NCBI GenBank assembly: GCA_025330725.1
Contig: JAIWND010000001.1
Location: 620,001 to 684,000, forward strand
Source: Chlamydoabsidia padenii
Taxonomy: Eukaryota > Mucoromycota > Mucoromycetes > Mucorales > Cunninghamellaceae
Reading direction: 5' to 3'
Length of the DNA stretch: 64,000 nucleotides
The notes beneath the pieces were generated by a model. That model had not been told where the DNA came from and made no database searches. It saw nothing but the letters and a program-made list of their open reading frames with translations. This document shows, piece after piece, positions 11,762-21,000 of the stretch. The position numbers were made by a program, and so were the translations under genes. Numbering within the stretch: the first letter of the stretch is position 1; each line of letters opens with the position of its first letter.

Positions 11762-13819
11762 TCATTCCTGTCCAGTAGACCCACCATTCGAATCCGATTT
11801 AATGGCGCACATCCAAATTCGTGTCTTGTATGTCTTGAAGAGTTCGCGCACCAGTTCCCGGAAATCTATGCGTTGATCAGCCAAAAAGTAAAAAGTAAGC
11901 TTCCGCCGATCCCTAATAAAGATAAAAAGTAAATTTAAGTAACCAATCACTGTATACTTGTTTTGTTCTTTTTTCTTACCATTGGTATTCTGCGTCAACC
12001 ACTTGCATCGGGAGCTCCTTTTGCTTGATTTTCGCCTGGCAGACCATTAAAGCCTTCTTTTCATCGAGTAGCTTGGTTGTCAAAGATAGTTTTTCTTCAC
12101 TGTTGGCCAGCCGATAGAGTCGTTTGACATGACACTTTTGAGCTCCAGTCGTTTCACCACCACTAGTCAGAGGAGAGCCACCACAAACCGAGTCATTGCC
12201 ATTTGCCAAAGAATTACCAGTGTCGTTATTACCTTCTACATTGTCATCCGCCGTTCCATTGGTGGGAGGATCATTGCTGGTTACAGGTGCATCAAGATGT
12301 CGAGATTGTTGCGGCCGGTTTTGGTTTTTCATAATGTCGTTTGCCGTCAACACATTAATTACTTTGCCAAGATCACGCCCGCGATCCGCCTCGATAATCA
12401 CCAGATCACCAATCCGAGGTATGACTTGATCCCCTTGCATAATATAGCATATATCCGTTCGACTAGTCTTGAATTCCACAATGTATAGTAATGTATTGCT
12501 GTCCAAGAAGTGATGTAATGGTATTCCTTTCCCCATTAGTACATTTGAGCATCCAAAGGAAGCTGCATCACCGCCTGCAGTCATAGCCTTGTTCAAGTGA
12601 GGGGTATTGTTGGAATAATATGGCACCATTGTTCCTCCTGTAGTTGTCGTGTAATGGAGTGGACTATGTTGATGATCATTATCCATATAGTTGCCAGATG
12701 AATAAGGTTTCCCGGTAGATAGCAAGTGAGAATCATTCTGCACATGTCCATGAGTACTGCCGCCAAAGTATTCGTCAATATGTTCCAAGACCCCTCTATT
12801 CAAAAAGTGTTGCTGTTGGCGTGAATAGTGAGTGCTAAAGTATGATGTCGAGTCGTCTTCGTTAATGGCATTCATAGTATAGTCGATGGCCATGTCGTTA
12901 AAGGATGGGCGTCTGCCATCAGAGTCCTGCCTTTTTCCATTAAGAGCGCTTTTGCTTGAAGAGATGAGAGGTTTGTTCATGAATGGACCAGCTACAGAAT
13001 GTCGTCGACCATGACCACCAATCAGATCCATAGTGCTATAGTATGTGCCGATATTAAGAGGGTTAGAATCATGATTACTATTATTCTCTTTCCTGTATCT
13101 ATTTACCTTTCCGTATCATGATGAGAATCTGTTAGCAAAGGTGACCAACAATTAGACGCTGAGAAATCAGATAAAGACATGCGGCGTTGATGAGATTGCT
13201 GTTGTTGTTGATGATTTACTGAGGGTGTAGTAGACCAAATGTTGCGTAAAGGAAGATTCTGTTGAGTTTGTTGATAATTAACCTGAGAGTAAAGTTGTTG
13301 TTGTTGTTGTTGTTGTTGTTGGGACTTTGTACCTGCTTGTTGAAGATCCATATAAGGCAGGGGCGTATGAGACAATGATGACCGCCGGATTCCCTGTTGA
13401 GGGGGTAAAAAAGAACCACCACCTAGTTGAGCAGTCGTTTTGGTGTCAGTTAGAGAAGCCGAGAGACTGCATAAAGGGTAAGTCCATAGTGATGAGGTTG
13501 ATGGTAAACAGGGTGATTCCATTGTTGACAAGTTGTCGTTGTTAGTTGTGTTGTTGTTCCATAACGATGGAAGAGACAATCGCGATGCTTTAGTTGAGGA
13601 ATTGGAAGAGGGTGAAGAAGAGAAAGAAGAGGAAGAGGAAGAGGAAGAGGAGAGTGTTGAAGATGGAGGAGAGGCACTAGGGTTATTTGTAGGCTTGGTG
13701 GTCAAATCAACAACAAGAGTCGACTCCTTTTTGGCCAACAAATCATGAGGAGGTAAAAAGTTCAAGTCATCTTGGAAAGGATGGAGTGGTAGCAATGTTG
13801 TGGTGTCGGTTATAGTCAT
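11762..13819 (-). CDS. PSP1 C-terminal domain protein
   Basis: Seen on the minus strand: exon 1 13819-13109 ([15 protein letters not shown]...), exon 2 about 13034-11980 and exon 3 about 11912-11762. The joins keep frame (the serine codon at the first junction is split AG|C). The N-terminal two thirds is S/N/Q-rich with a 10-12 residue polyQ (plus-strand TTG repeat at about 13292-13320). The conserved part starts at [17 protein letters not shown] and runs through [79 protein letters not shown], which is the PSP1 C-terminal domain. A low-complexity insert of about 75 residues separates the two halves of the domain. Known: yeast Psp1 suppresses DNA polymerase alpha mutants, and the bacterial relative YaaT binds regulators. 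Inference: a regulatory RNA- or protein-binding role; the biochemical activity is not established. Confidence 0.82.
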
Positions 13820-13973
13820 GTCACCAGTTGCAAGAGATTGTATCTGTAGAAGGTTTAAAAAGGGAGAACAAAAAAAAAAAAAAAAAAAAAGAAGAAGAGA
13901 AGAAGAGAAAGTAAAAGAGAGAGGAGAAAATAAAAATGGGCGTTGGCGAAATATACAAAAATCACTGGGTGGG

Positions 13974-14019
<46 letters not shown>

Positions 14020-14398
14020 ACCCCGATTGTAACACAAAACAACTGGTTAGCATAATGTTTCGATTTTGAAGATTCCCTCAAGATCAAACAATCATCGTCT
14101 AGTTAATTTGCACTTATTATTATCAAGTAATCAATATAACTACATTAGACTCATTTCCAAGCTATTTAAGATTCATTTTCTTACTATATGCTTTTAACTT
14201 TGTTTTTAGTGAACGCCAATCATTAGCATATGTTTCTTCGGTTCAACATTGCATGATTTTTACCTGTGTGAGAGAAAAAGTTAAAATATGATATAATCAC
14301 ATGATGTCTTTTTAGGTAGACTTGAGATCAAATAGCACCAATTACATTAAGATTACACCAAAGGCAACAAACAATAACAAGAAGAGTAAATCAGAATG

Positions 14399-14435
<37 letters not shown>

Positions 14436-14512
14436 GTATTGTTTTATTAAGATGACGATAAACCATATTAGATATATAAGCTATACTAGTTGAATACATA
14501 TATACACTATAT
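13820..14512. other. Intergenic region with long A-runs
   Basis: A-runs at about 13870-13890, 13974-14017 (44 bases) and 14399-14433 (35 bases). No coding sequence seen. It is upstream of the PSP1 gene and downstream of uL3, both on the minus strand. Confidence 0.5.
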
Positions 14513-15888
14513 CTAAAGATCCTTCTTGAGAGTTCCCATAAATTGATGCTTTTCGGCGGGAGTCTGGAAGCGACCATGGCCAAATTTGGAAGAAGTATCG
14601 ATAAACTTGAGAGACACCTTTTCGAGAGCAGATCGTTTGGTATGGACAGTCATTGATTTACGAATAGTGAGCACACGCTTCTTGGCACCAGCACAACAAC
14701 CCTTGATCATCATAAAGTCTTCATTAACAACACCATAATGAGGGAAGCCGCCCATAGGAGTGATTTGCTTTTCAGTAACATCATAATCAGTAGCACCAGA
14801 TTTAGCGTCAGATCCCTTGGCAAGGCGATATATCTTCTTGTTGATTTCCGTACGGCGATGATAACCACGTTGACCAGCACGAGGTACAGAGTACATGACA
14901 CGAGAAGGATGCCAGGCACCAATACAAGCAACCTTACGAAGACCACGATGAGTCTTACGAGGCAACTTTTTAGTACCCCATCGATGTGTGACACCTTCAA
15001 ATCCATGACCCTTTGTTGTTCCAATAATATCCACCATTTCATCTTGTTCAAAGATTGATCCCACCGTTACTTCCTTTTCAAAATGTTCCCGAGCATAATC
15101 CACCTTGGCCGCAATATCACCACCATTCAATTGGATTTCCATCAAATGTGCCTTCTTTTGACCCAGACGAGCCTTGGAGATTTGAGTATGAGCCAACACA
15201 CGCACCACCGAGCAATACTTTTTGATACGTTCCAGTTCACGAGTCACATCCTTCGCACCTTCTTCGGCATACTTTTTAGCGTATTGAGTGAAAGCCTTTC
15301 TCTTGGAGCGGTACCAGTTCTTGTAGAATCGTCGTCTGGCTTCTTCGGACAAATGTTCGGCCCACACAGTAGTAAGAGTTCGGAGACCACGAGGAGTTTC
15401 CACATAACCAACCACACCAATCACAACCATAGGAGGAGCTTCAATGACAGTAACAGCTTCGACAATTTCCTTCTTGTGCATCTTGGACCCAGGTCGTTCC
15501 AAATCGCGGACAATGTGGGTCATACCAGCCTTGTAACCCATAAAGGCAGTCAAATGAACAGGACGCTTGGGATCATCTTTGGGGAAGGCCTTGACACGAC
15601 CACGGTGAGACCGAGTTCGCTTGCGAGGTGAGAATCCTAAATGACCATGACGAGGTGCTTCGTATTTTCTGTAAAGGAATAAATGATAGGACAAGTCGTT
15701 AATGTTAAATCTTTGTAATTAATCGTAGTGCAGGATGTTTCTATTATTACCTGTGAGACTAAATTGACAGCGCAAAGTAGATAGTAAAAAAAAAAAAGAA
15801 GAAGAAGAAGAAGAATCGTTTGATGATTAGTAACTTGGTAGACAATGATAGATACATCGATGGATGAGCTTTTATTTTATATTACCAT
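14513..15888 (-). CDS. RPL3: 60S ribosomal protein L3 (uL3)
   Basis: Seen on the minus strand: exon 3, 15668-14513, encodes the whole body of uL3, including [13 protein letters not shown], the [16 protein letters not shown] loop, [20 protein letters not shown] and the [25 protein letters not shown] end. The N-terminus M-S-H-R-K is rebuilt from an ATG-only exon (15888-15886, followed at once by a GTAAT donor), an 8-nt microexon (15758-15751, TCTCACAG) between TTTAG and GTAATAA, and exon 3. Without the splicing, the codon before TCT is TAG. The mature product is about 388 aa, the normal family length. Known: uL3 lines the peptidyl-transferase centre and is essential. A diverged motif copy (CGGGAGTTGAAAT) sits about 80 bp upstream of the ATG. 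Confidence 0.95.
15751..15758 (-). other. 8-nt microexon of RPL3
   Basis: TCTCACAG on the minus strand, bounded by ...AATTTAG and GTAATAATAG. It supplies codons 2, 3 and two bases of codon 4 (S-H-R), which match the conserved MSHRK start of eukaryotic uL3. Confidence 0.85.
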
Positions 15889-16239
15889 GATGGATGGATG
15901 ATCTTGATTAAAAGTGAAAGAGAAGGGTTGAAATTGGCGAACCCACTTTTCTTTTTTATCCGTCGTCGGGAGTTGAAATGTGTCAACCGCATAGAAAGTC
16001 TGTTAGGGTGCCTTCTTTGCCAAATACATTAGTAGTATATATTGTATGAGAATAATTCGTTGATATTCTTATATCAGTTTGTCTGTGACATATCATTTTT
16101 CAAGTTCACCTTGATACTTGATGAAGATGAACATCTACATGATACGATCGCTTTCCAAATCGAGTAATCCAATTATGCACGATAAACGATACAAACTATT
16201 TCAACAAGAAGCTGGTTACTTAACATTTCCAAACTAGTT

Positions 16240-16281
<42 letters not shown>

Positions 16282-16480
16282 CCTCGACAAGTATAGATTT
16301 GTACAGTACAAAATGTCAAGCCATAATGTAATCGCGGTTGTAAAGATATCTCACACTCACTCTTTCCACTGTGATGCCGGAGCATCAGAATTCATGCAGA
16401 TCCAAAACTAGTCAACTTTTTCGTTACTATCGTATTACTACATTCAAAACAAGGGAGTAATGTCATCTGCTCTTTTTACG
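15889..16480. other. Region upstream of RPL3 leading into the repeat-rich block
   Basis: Contains a 40-base T-run at 16242-16281. No gene seen. The left limit of the retroelement LTR could not be fixed. Confidence 0.45.
15967..15979 (+). promoter_or_regulatory. Diverged motif copy upstream of RPL3
   Basis: CGGGAGTTGAAAT, about 80 bp upstream of the minus-strand start at 15888. Confidence 0.4.
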
Positions 16481-16743
16481 ACTGTTTGGCTTTACCGTAC
16501 TGTCGAAGCGGCATTTGGAACTTAGTTGCATATCCTAAAAACTAGTATAAATACCCCCTCTCAAATTACATCCCCCACAAATCTTTTGTTTTATCAAGTT
16601 AATAAAAAAAAACTCAGTGCAAAACCCTCTTAAAGAGCCTTATGTCTTTTACTATTTAAATTGTCTATCAAGTTATTTAACAAACGTAACTTCTGTCTCC
16701 TTATTGGTCTTACTTGGATCAAGAGCTTATTTCTATTTTTATA

Positions 16744-16756
16744 TTTTCAAATCCCG
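16744..16756 (-). promoter_or_regulatory. Motif copy inside the retroelement LTR
   Basis: TTTTCAAATCCCG. A matching copy sits at 20882-20894 in the related LTR fragment in reverse orientation, so the motif is carried by the element. Confidence 0.45.
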
Positions 16757-16842
16757 ATACTTCTCAGGGATTTTCTTTTTCTCTTTACATTTGCAAGTAC
16801 ATTCAAGTACATCTTAAAGGTTGAACCTTACCAAAAAGATTC

Positions 16843-16855
16843 TGGTGCTCACTAC
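16843..16855 (+). other. Primer-binding site complementary to tRNA-Ile(AAU)
   Basis: TGGTGCTCACTAC: 13 of 13 bases complementary to the tRNA-Ile 3' end plus CCA. The paralogous site at 19099-19111 (minus) has one mismatch; the one at 20804-20817 (minus) is more diverged. Confidence 0.75.
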
Positions 16856-16880
16856 TCTTATATAAAACAAAACCTACTTC

Positions 16881-17138
16881 TGTCGTTTGAACTATAAGAC
16901 GAGTATTCCTTTTATATATCAGGTGAAGAATAATGTTTTTATTAAAAGTGAAGTCTACATATATATATACTATTCTATTATCGGAGTCTATGGCTGAATT
17001 GGTTATATCGAAGCATCTAGATGTTAAAAGATTTATCGAGAGAGAAAGAAGAGAAAGAAGAGAAAGGAGAAAGAGACAAAAAGAAATTTCCAGATTGATA
17101 TCTAATTTTCCAGAGAAAATCACTTTTTATCTCCGACA
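16881..17138. repeat. Left 258-bp LTR of the TRIM-like element
   Basis: TGTCG...CGACA. It contains a TATATATATA stretch and, at about 16989-17000, TGGCTGAATTGG, which fits the pol III A-box consensus. The GAGAAAGAAGA purine repeat follows. Confidence 0.85.
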
Positions 17139-18382
17139 TCATTCCCCACGGGGAGAAGAATCGACCACGATTCCAAGTAAGGTCCAAAAGAAAAAGGTCG
17201 AATTACCAGGGCAACACCGAGAGGAAGGGGAAAAAAAAAAAAATCAGGCACCACCGAGATCCATACCATAACGTCAATTACATCCATAAAGCAGTATCCG
17301 CTGTTGTCCATATTCATGCTGTTGTTCCTGTTATCGCTAAACACTGCTGATTCACCTTTCCCATTGCTTGTTATTGTTCATTTTGCTGTATGTCGTACCG
17401 TAAAAAAAAGAGAGAAAGAGTCCACCGTTCATCATAATTGTCTTCACACTTGAAACCGTCCATGCCGCCGGCGTGATCCAACTGAACGATCTAAATCCAA
17501 TAATCCAAATAATAATCCAAAGTAATCGAGTAATCCATGTAAGGTGTCCAAATAAACCACATAAGTAAACCAAATAATCCGAGTACGTAATCCGAGAAAG
17601 TAAACCAAGTAAACCAAGTAAGTAATCCGAGTCAATAATCCAAATAATCCAAAGTAAATAAACCAGACAATACGAGCAATCCCAATAATACTAACAAAGC
17701 AGGTTTCATAACCGTCGTAAGATTCATTAGCCGATAACCAGGCAGTAAGTGTGATCCTAATCAATGATCCATAAATCAATGTTCCATCATCCAATAAGCA
17801 AGAATAGTTCGTTGATCCAATAGTAGTCGCCAATAATAATAAAGATCTTCTAATCGAACACAACAGAATTATACATGTCAAGGTCCAAGGTTCAGCCATT
17901 CATTCAAAGCAACCGTGTGAGTCCAGTCATCCAATGAGCAATACCAACATTAAAGAACCATAGTTGGGAGGAAGGTACTAGTATCATCATAATAAATGTG
18001 AGCCAATCATGCACATCGAACGAGCCAGTAAGAACCAATACTAAGAGAGCCGAATAGTAAAGGAACTGAAGAGAGTGAGCGAGCCAACCAGATAATATAC
18101 TTAAGCACAGTGCTAGCCATAGGAGTCCATCATATACTAATTCAAGAGTCACCGAACCAATAGTATGTATGTAAGCTACGCATCCATATCACCAACAGCA
18201 AGCCATGTATGTCTTGCTGATTAGACGTCCAAGATTCACCGCATTGTTCCAACCATGTACTTGCCCCTCCTTAAGAATTGTTGTCCCCAACAATTCCCAA
18301 AGATTCACCAACGCAAGCCAGGAGCAAAGTATCGCCGTACCAAAAGGAAAGCCAGAGGATCGAAACGTAAACAAGCTACCAG
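17139..18382. other. Non-coding interior of the TRIM-like element
   Basis: About 1.24 kb. Bases 17497-17680 are built of imperfect AATCCAA / AAACCAA / AATCCGA units. Frames seen on the minus strand here are by-products of these repeats. A purine-rich stretch (AAAAGGAAAGCCAGAGGA) lies at about 18340-18360, shortly before the right LTR. Confidence 0.7.
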
Positions 18383-18640
18383 TGTCGTTTGAACTATAAG
18401 ACGAGTATTCCTTTTATATATCAGGTGAAGAATAATGTTTTTATTAAAAGTGAAGTCTACATATATATATACTATTCTATTATCGGAGTCTATGGCTGAA
18501 TTGGTTATATCGAAGCATCTAGATGTTAAAAGATTTATCGAGAGAGAAAGAAGAGAAAGAAGAGAAAGGAGAAAGAGACAAAAAGAAATTTCCAGATTGA
18601 TATCTAATTTTCCAGAGAAAATCACTTTTTATCTCCGACA
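18383..18640. repeat. Right 258-bp LTR of the TRIM-like element
   Basis: Identical to the left LTR and followed by the target duplication CTTC. Confidence 0.85.
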
Positions 18641-18690
18641 CTTCTACTACCCAAGTTTAGCCGCAACACATCCGACGAAGTCGTTTTCAA
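18641..18690 (+). mobile_element. Continuation of the older retroelement leader after the nested insertion
   Basis: TACTACC...TAGCCGCAACA aligns with the reverse complement of 19030-19075 (one gap of about 25 bases) and continues the leader interrupted at 16880. Confidence 0.6.
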
Positions 18691-18724
18691 ACACCGCTCA
18701 TGGGCGAGTAAAAATAAAAATATA

Positions 18725-18798
18725 TGCTCACTACAGGGGTCGAACCTGTGACCTTGGCGTTATTAGCACCACGCTCTAACCAACTGAGCTAAGCGAGC
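18725..18798 (-). tRNA. tRNA-Ile, anticodon AAU
   Basis: The minus-strand 74-nt sequence starts GCTCGCTTAGCTCAGTTGG. It has a 7-bp acceptor stem (GCTCGCT/AGTGAGC with one G-U), a standard A box, an anticodon loop CTAATAA, a T arm with GGTTCGACCCC and discriminator A. No intron. TTTTTATTTTT follows as pol III terminator (plus-strand 18709-18721). Confidence 0.95.
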
Positions 18799-18847
18799 TC
18801 GGATGACAAAAAAATTGCTTGGTCTTATATAAAGCACCTTTTGCTCG

Positions 18848-18871
18848 AACCGGCTAAACATTTAGCCGGTT
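18848..18871. repeat. Perfect 11-bp inverted repeat between the divergent tRNA genes
   Basis: AACCGGCTAAA and its exact reverse complement TTTAGCCGGTT are separated by 2 bases, midway between the two tRNA 5' ends. Function unknown. Confidence 0.75.
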
Positions 18872-18908
18872 TTAGAGTTTAAATATAAACTTAAAATTCC
18901 CCAAAAAA

Positions 18909-18981
18909 GGGGATCTAGCTCAAATGGTAGAGCGCTCGCTTAGCATGTGAGAGGCACTGGGATCAATGCCCAGGTTCTCCA
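18909..18981 (+). tRNA. tRNA-Ala, anticodon AGC
   Basis: 73 nt starting GGGGATCTAGCTCAAATGG. The anticodon arm is CTCGC-TTAGCAT-GTGAG and the T arm is CTGGGATCAATGCCCAG, with one unusual base (A for G in the loop). Acceptor pairs GGGGA/TCTCC plus discriminator A. TTTTTT at about 18985-18990 is the terminator. Divergent to tRNA-Ile, 110 bp apart. Confidence 0.93.
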
Positions 18982-19019
18982 GTCTTTTTTGCAAATTTTT
19001 GTTTTCTGGCGGAGTTGCA

Positions 19020-19165
19020 ACATGGGATTTGTTACGGCTATAACTGGTTGCAGTTAAGGTAACAAGGGTAGTGGAAGTAGGTTTTGGATGTTATAAATGT
19101 AGTGAGCATCAGAATCTTTTTGGTAAGATTCAACCTTTAAGGTGTACTTGAATGTGCTTTTTCGC
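19020..19165 (-). mobile_element. Second, inverted retroelement leader/LTR fragment
   Basis: The reverse complement matches 16790-16880 plus 18641-18690 over about 130 bp, including the primer-binding site (TGATGCTCACTAC, one mismatch) and ACCTACTTCCACTACC, the uninterrupted form of the site where the TRIM-like element inserted. It lies on the other side of the tRNA pair and points the opposite way. Confidence 0.75.
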
Positions 19166-20173
19166 GAAGTTATTAAAATCCCGCCACGTCGTGAACTATA
19201 AAAACGCAATTTAAAATTGCTTGTTTTTTTCCTTTCTTTCCTCTTTTTTTTTTTTTTGTTTAAACTCTCCTATACACAAACCTCCCCTTTTAACAAAACC
19301 CCTTCAAAAACCTTTGCTTGACAGACAAGTTGTCCCCCGCACTCATTCCTGTTGCTGGCCATGATTACAAGATGGATTAATTAACACACAAAAGTAATCC
19401 TTGAATCACCTAATGGCTGTCTATATGAAAAATCTGTTTTGTGATGGCTGCAATCTCATGGCTTCCTACCTCTTATTGTAATTTTGGTCATAAAAGTAAG
19501 TCAATGCATCTTGAATGATACTCTGCCAAAGTTGTTACTGTTTTATACTCTAACTGAATTGTTAATTATTTACACTAGGTTTATACTCCCTCTTTGCTTC
19601 TGATATGTGAAGTCTCCTGTTGGTATTCAAATGGATAAATTAACAGACTTTGCGAGGCGGCTGCCTTGTGTAGAATAGCGACTAGGCCTAGCCTTTTTGC
19701 CGTGACAGGACGTAGGCGACATCGTGTCCTGTTCCACACCTGGATCTGTTAGCGAATGGGTTGTGCTGGTAAAGCGAGATGTCTGGTATGTTGAAGCATT
19801 TATGTGGATCTACCTATTCTCGGGCTTGTTGCACTAGCCACCAGTTACGGCGCTCCATTTGATTCTTGGGGATGGATCATGATGTATAATGTTTATGAGT
19901 ACTTTATTGTAAGTAAAGAAAAAAAAACAAGAAAAGACAATGTTACTAATCACACCTCTTGCTCTTATTGCAGGCTTGTCTTCATACATTATGGTTGGGC
20001 TTTCTTCCTTGGTTGTTGTCTCTGGTGTTTCGTGATCTCTCTTTGTTTTTGGTACGTGAAGTAAGTAAAGAAAAAAAAAAAAAAGAAGAAGAAAAGACAA
20101 GGTTATCAATCACATTTCTTCTTGGTGTAGGCTTTGGCTTCTAGTTGGTTGTTACATACTTGTTTTATGTGAT
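19166..20173. other. Repeat-derived region without a clear gene
   Basis: Contains a motif copy at 19173-19183, a TATA-like CTATAAAAAC near 19197 and two similar intron-like blocks at about 19909-19973 and 20061-20130. Both blocks start GTAAGTAAAGAAAAAA, end in AG|GCTT and lie 152 bp apart, as if a small segment had been duplicated. No conserved protein was recognised. Confidence 0.45.
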
Positions 20174-20548
20174 GTGGCAAGGAACGACGTGAATGATAAG
20201 ATCATCTCCAACACCTACTTGGAACGACGACGACAGGCCAGATTTCCAACTTTTGCAACAAAATCACAGCAATGTATAACAAGATACGAATCTTTGGCGG
20301 AATTCTTTGGCTACAATCCTGTGGAAATAGTGGAAGAACTACAGACTGTGTTGGAAGGGCAAGCTTTTAGTTGGTATACTCGGCTACAACGTACCATTAA
20401 GAAGGAATGGGTGGCACTGAAAGGCAAATCCTTACATCAATACAATGAAGACTCAAATCCTGTTATGGCGGCTGTTGACGAACTCAAGTTAATCAAGCAA
20501 GAAAAAATGGCAATTGGTGAACTGGCTTCTTTTATATTATTACAGTAG
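20174..20548 (+). pseudogene. Gag-like fragment of a Ty3/Gypsy-type retrotransposon
   Basis: Seen: a frame of about 120 residues starting with GTG, hence probably not a complete gene. It contains ITRYESLAEFFGYNP, ELQTVLEGQAFSWYTRLQ and KKEWVALKGKSLHQYNED. The pattern L-G-A-x-x-W-Y followed by W-x-x-L-K resembles the core of retrotransposon Gag (capsid) domains. No zinc knuckle, protease, reverse transcriptase or integrase is found nearby. Inference: a remnant of an autonomous element of the kind that could mobilise the LTR fragments around it. It is on the plus strand, whereas the LTR-like fragment just downstream reads on the minus strand, so the two may come from different copies. Confidence 0.5.
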
Positions 20549-20790
20549 TGCTTATTATATTGCCATATCCCTTTTATATACCTTTATTAGTTTAGATGCT
20601 TCCTTTTATCTTTCTCTCAAATCTTCCATTATCTTCCCCTAGTTTAGATATCACATCATAATCAAAATAATAAACAACAACTTAAAAACAAAATATTCTA
20701 CAATCTATCCTACCGCCGACTTTTATGAATTCACCCCATCACATCCGACACCATGACGTTCAATTTCGACCTTTGTAGTGAGTTTTTGTT
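20549..20790. other. Retroelement-derived flank
   Basis: Contains ACATCCGACACCATGACG near 20740, loosely like the sequence after the leader at 18690. Nothing coding. Confidence 0.35.
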
Positions 20791-21000
20791 TTGTATGTTT
20801 GAACTATCTGAACACCAGAATCTTTTTTGGTTAATGCAAAGAAAAAGAAAAAGACCTCAGTTTGGAACTCAATTAGGATATCGGGATTTGAAATAAAGTA
20901 AAAGTAGAACTTGAACTAAAAGTAAGATCACAAGGACAGAAGTTACACTTGTAAAGTAGCTGTAGATAAGATTGATGGCTATAGGAAGACCAGTTGTTTT
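20790..21000 (-). mobile_element. Third retroelement LTR/leader fragment, diverged
   Basis: It matches the reverse complement of 16640-16880 in patches: GAACACCAGAATCTTTTTTGG (primer-site region), the CGGGATTTGAAAT segment and GGACAGAAGTTAC. Orientation is minus. The limit on the right is unclear. Confidence 0.55.
20882..20894 (+). promoter_or_regulatory. Motif copy inside the third LTR fragment
   Basis: Exact CGGGATTTGAAAT. Confidence 0.4.

Larger units (their letters stand above)
16481..16880 (+). mobile_element. LTR-retroelement fragment: LTR part, tRNA-Ile primer-binding site and leader
   Basis: Seen: TATAAATACC at about 16544-16553 could be the LTR promoter. Bases 16843-16855 read TGGTGCTCACTAC, the exact complement of the 3' end (GTAGTGAGCA plus CCA) of the tRNA-Ile(AAU) gene at 18725-18798, so this is a primer-binding site on the plus strand. 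The sequence around it is repeated inverted at about 19020-19165 and again at about 20790-20970. The leader continues after the nested element at 18641. Known: LTR retrotransposons prime minus-strand synthesis from a host tRNA annealed just 3' of the left LTR. No gag or pol follows here, so it is a truncated copy. The LTR start is not resolved. Confidence 0.65.
16881..18640. mobile_element. Nested non-autonomous LTR element (TRIM-like), 1,760 bp, identical LTRs
   Basis: Seen: 258-bp direct repeats at 16881-17138 and 18383-18640 are identical by eye. They begin TGTCG and end CGACA, the short inverted ends typical of LTRs. The 4-bp sequence CTTC is duplicated on both flanks (16877-16880 and 18641-18644). 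Removing the element plus one CTTC restores a sequence (ACCTACTTC-TACTACC) that aligns with the intact paralogue at 19070-19090, which proves the insertion boundaries. The 1,244-bp interior encodes no gag or pol and is rich in short AATCCAA-like repeats. Known: TRIM-type elements are short, non-coding LTR retroelements moved in trans. LTR identity indicates recent movement. A primer site was not recognised right after the left LTR. Confidence 0.85.

Noticed and set aside
17444..17899. Minus-strand frame of 151 residues inside the TRIM-like element
   Set aside because: It is made of short imperfect repeats (AATCCAA units) and has no retroelement or other domain.
16803..18625. Two near-identical minus-strand frames and two plus-strand frames of about 110 residues
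   Set aside because: They are the same LTR sequence read twice; composition is that of the purine repeat, not protein.
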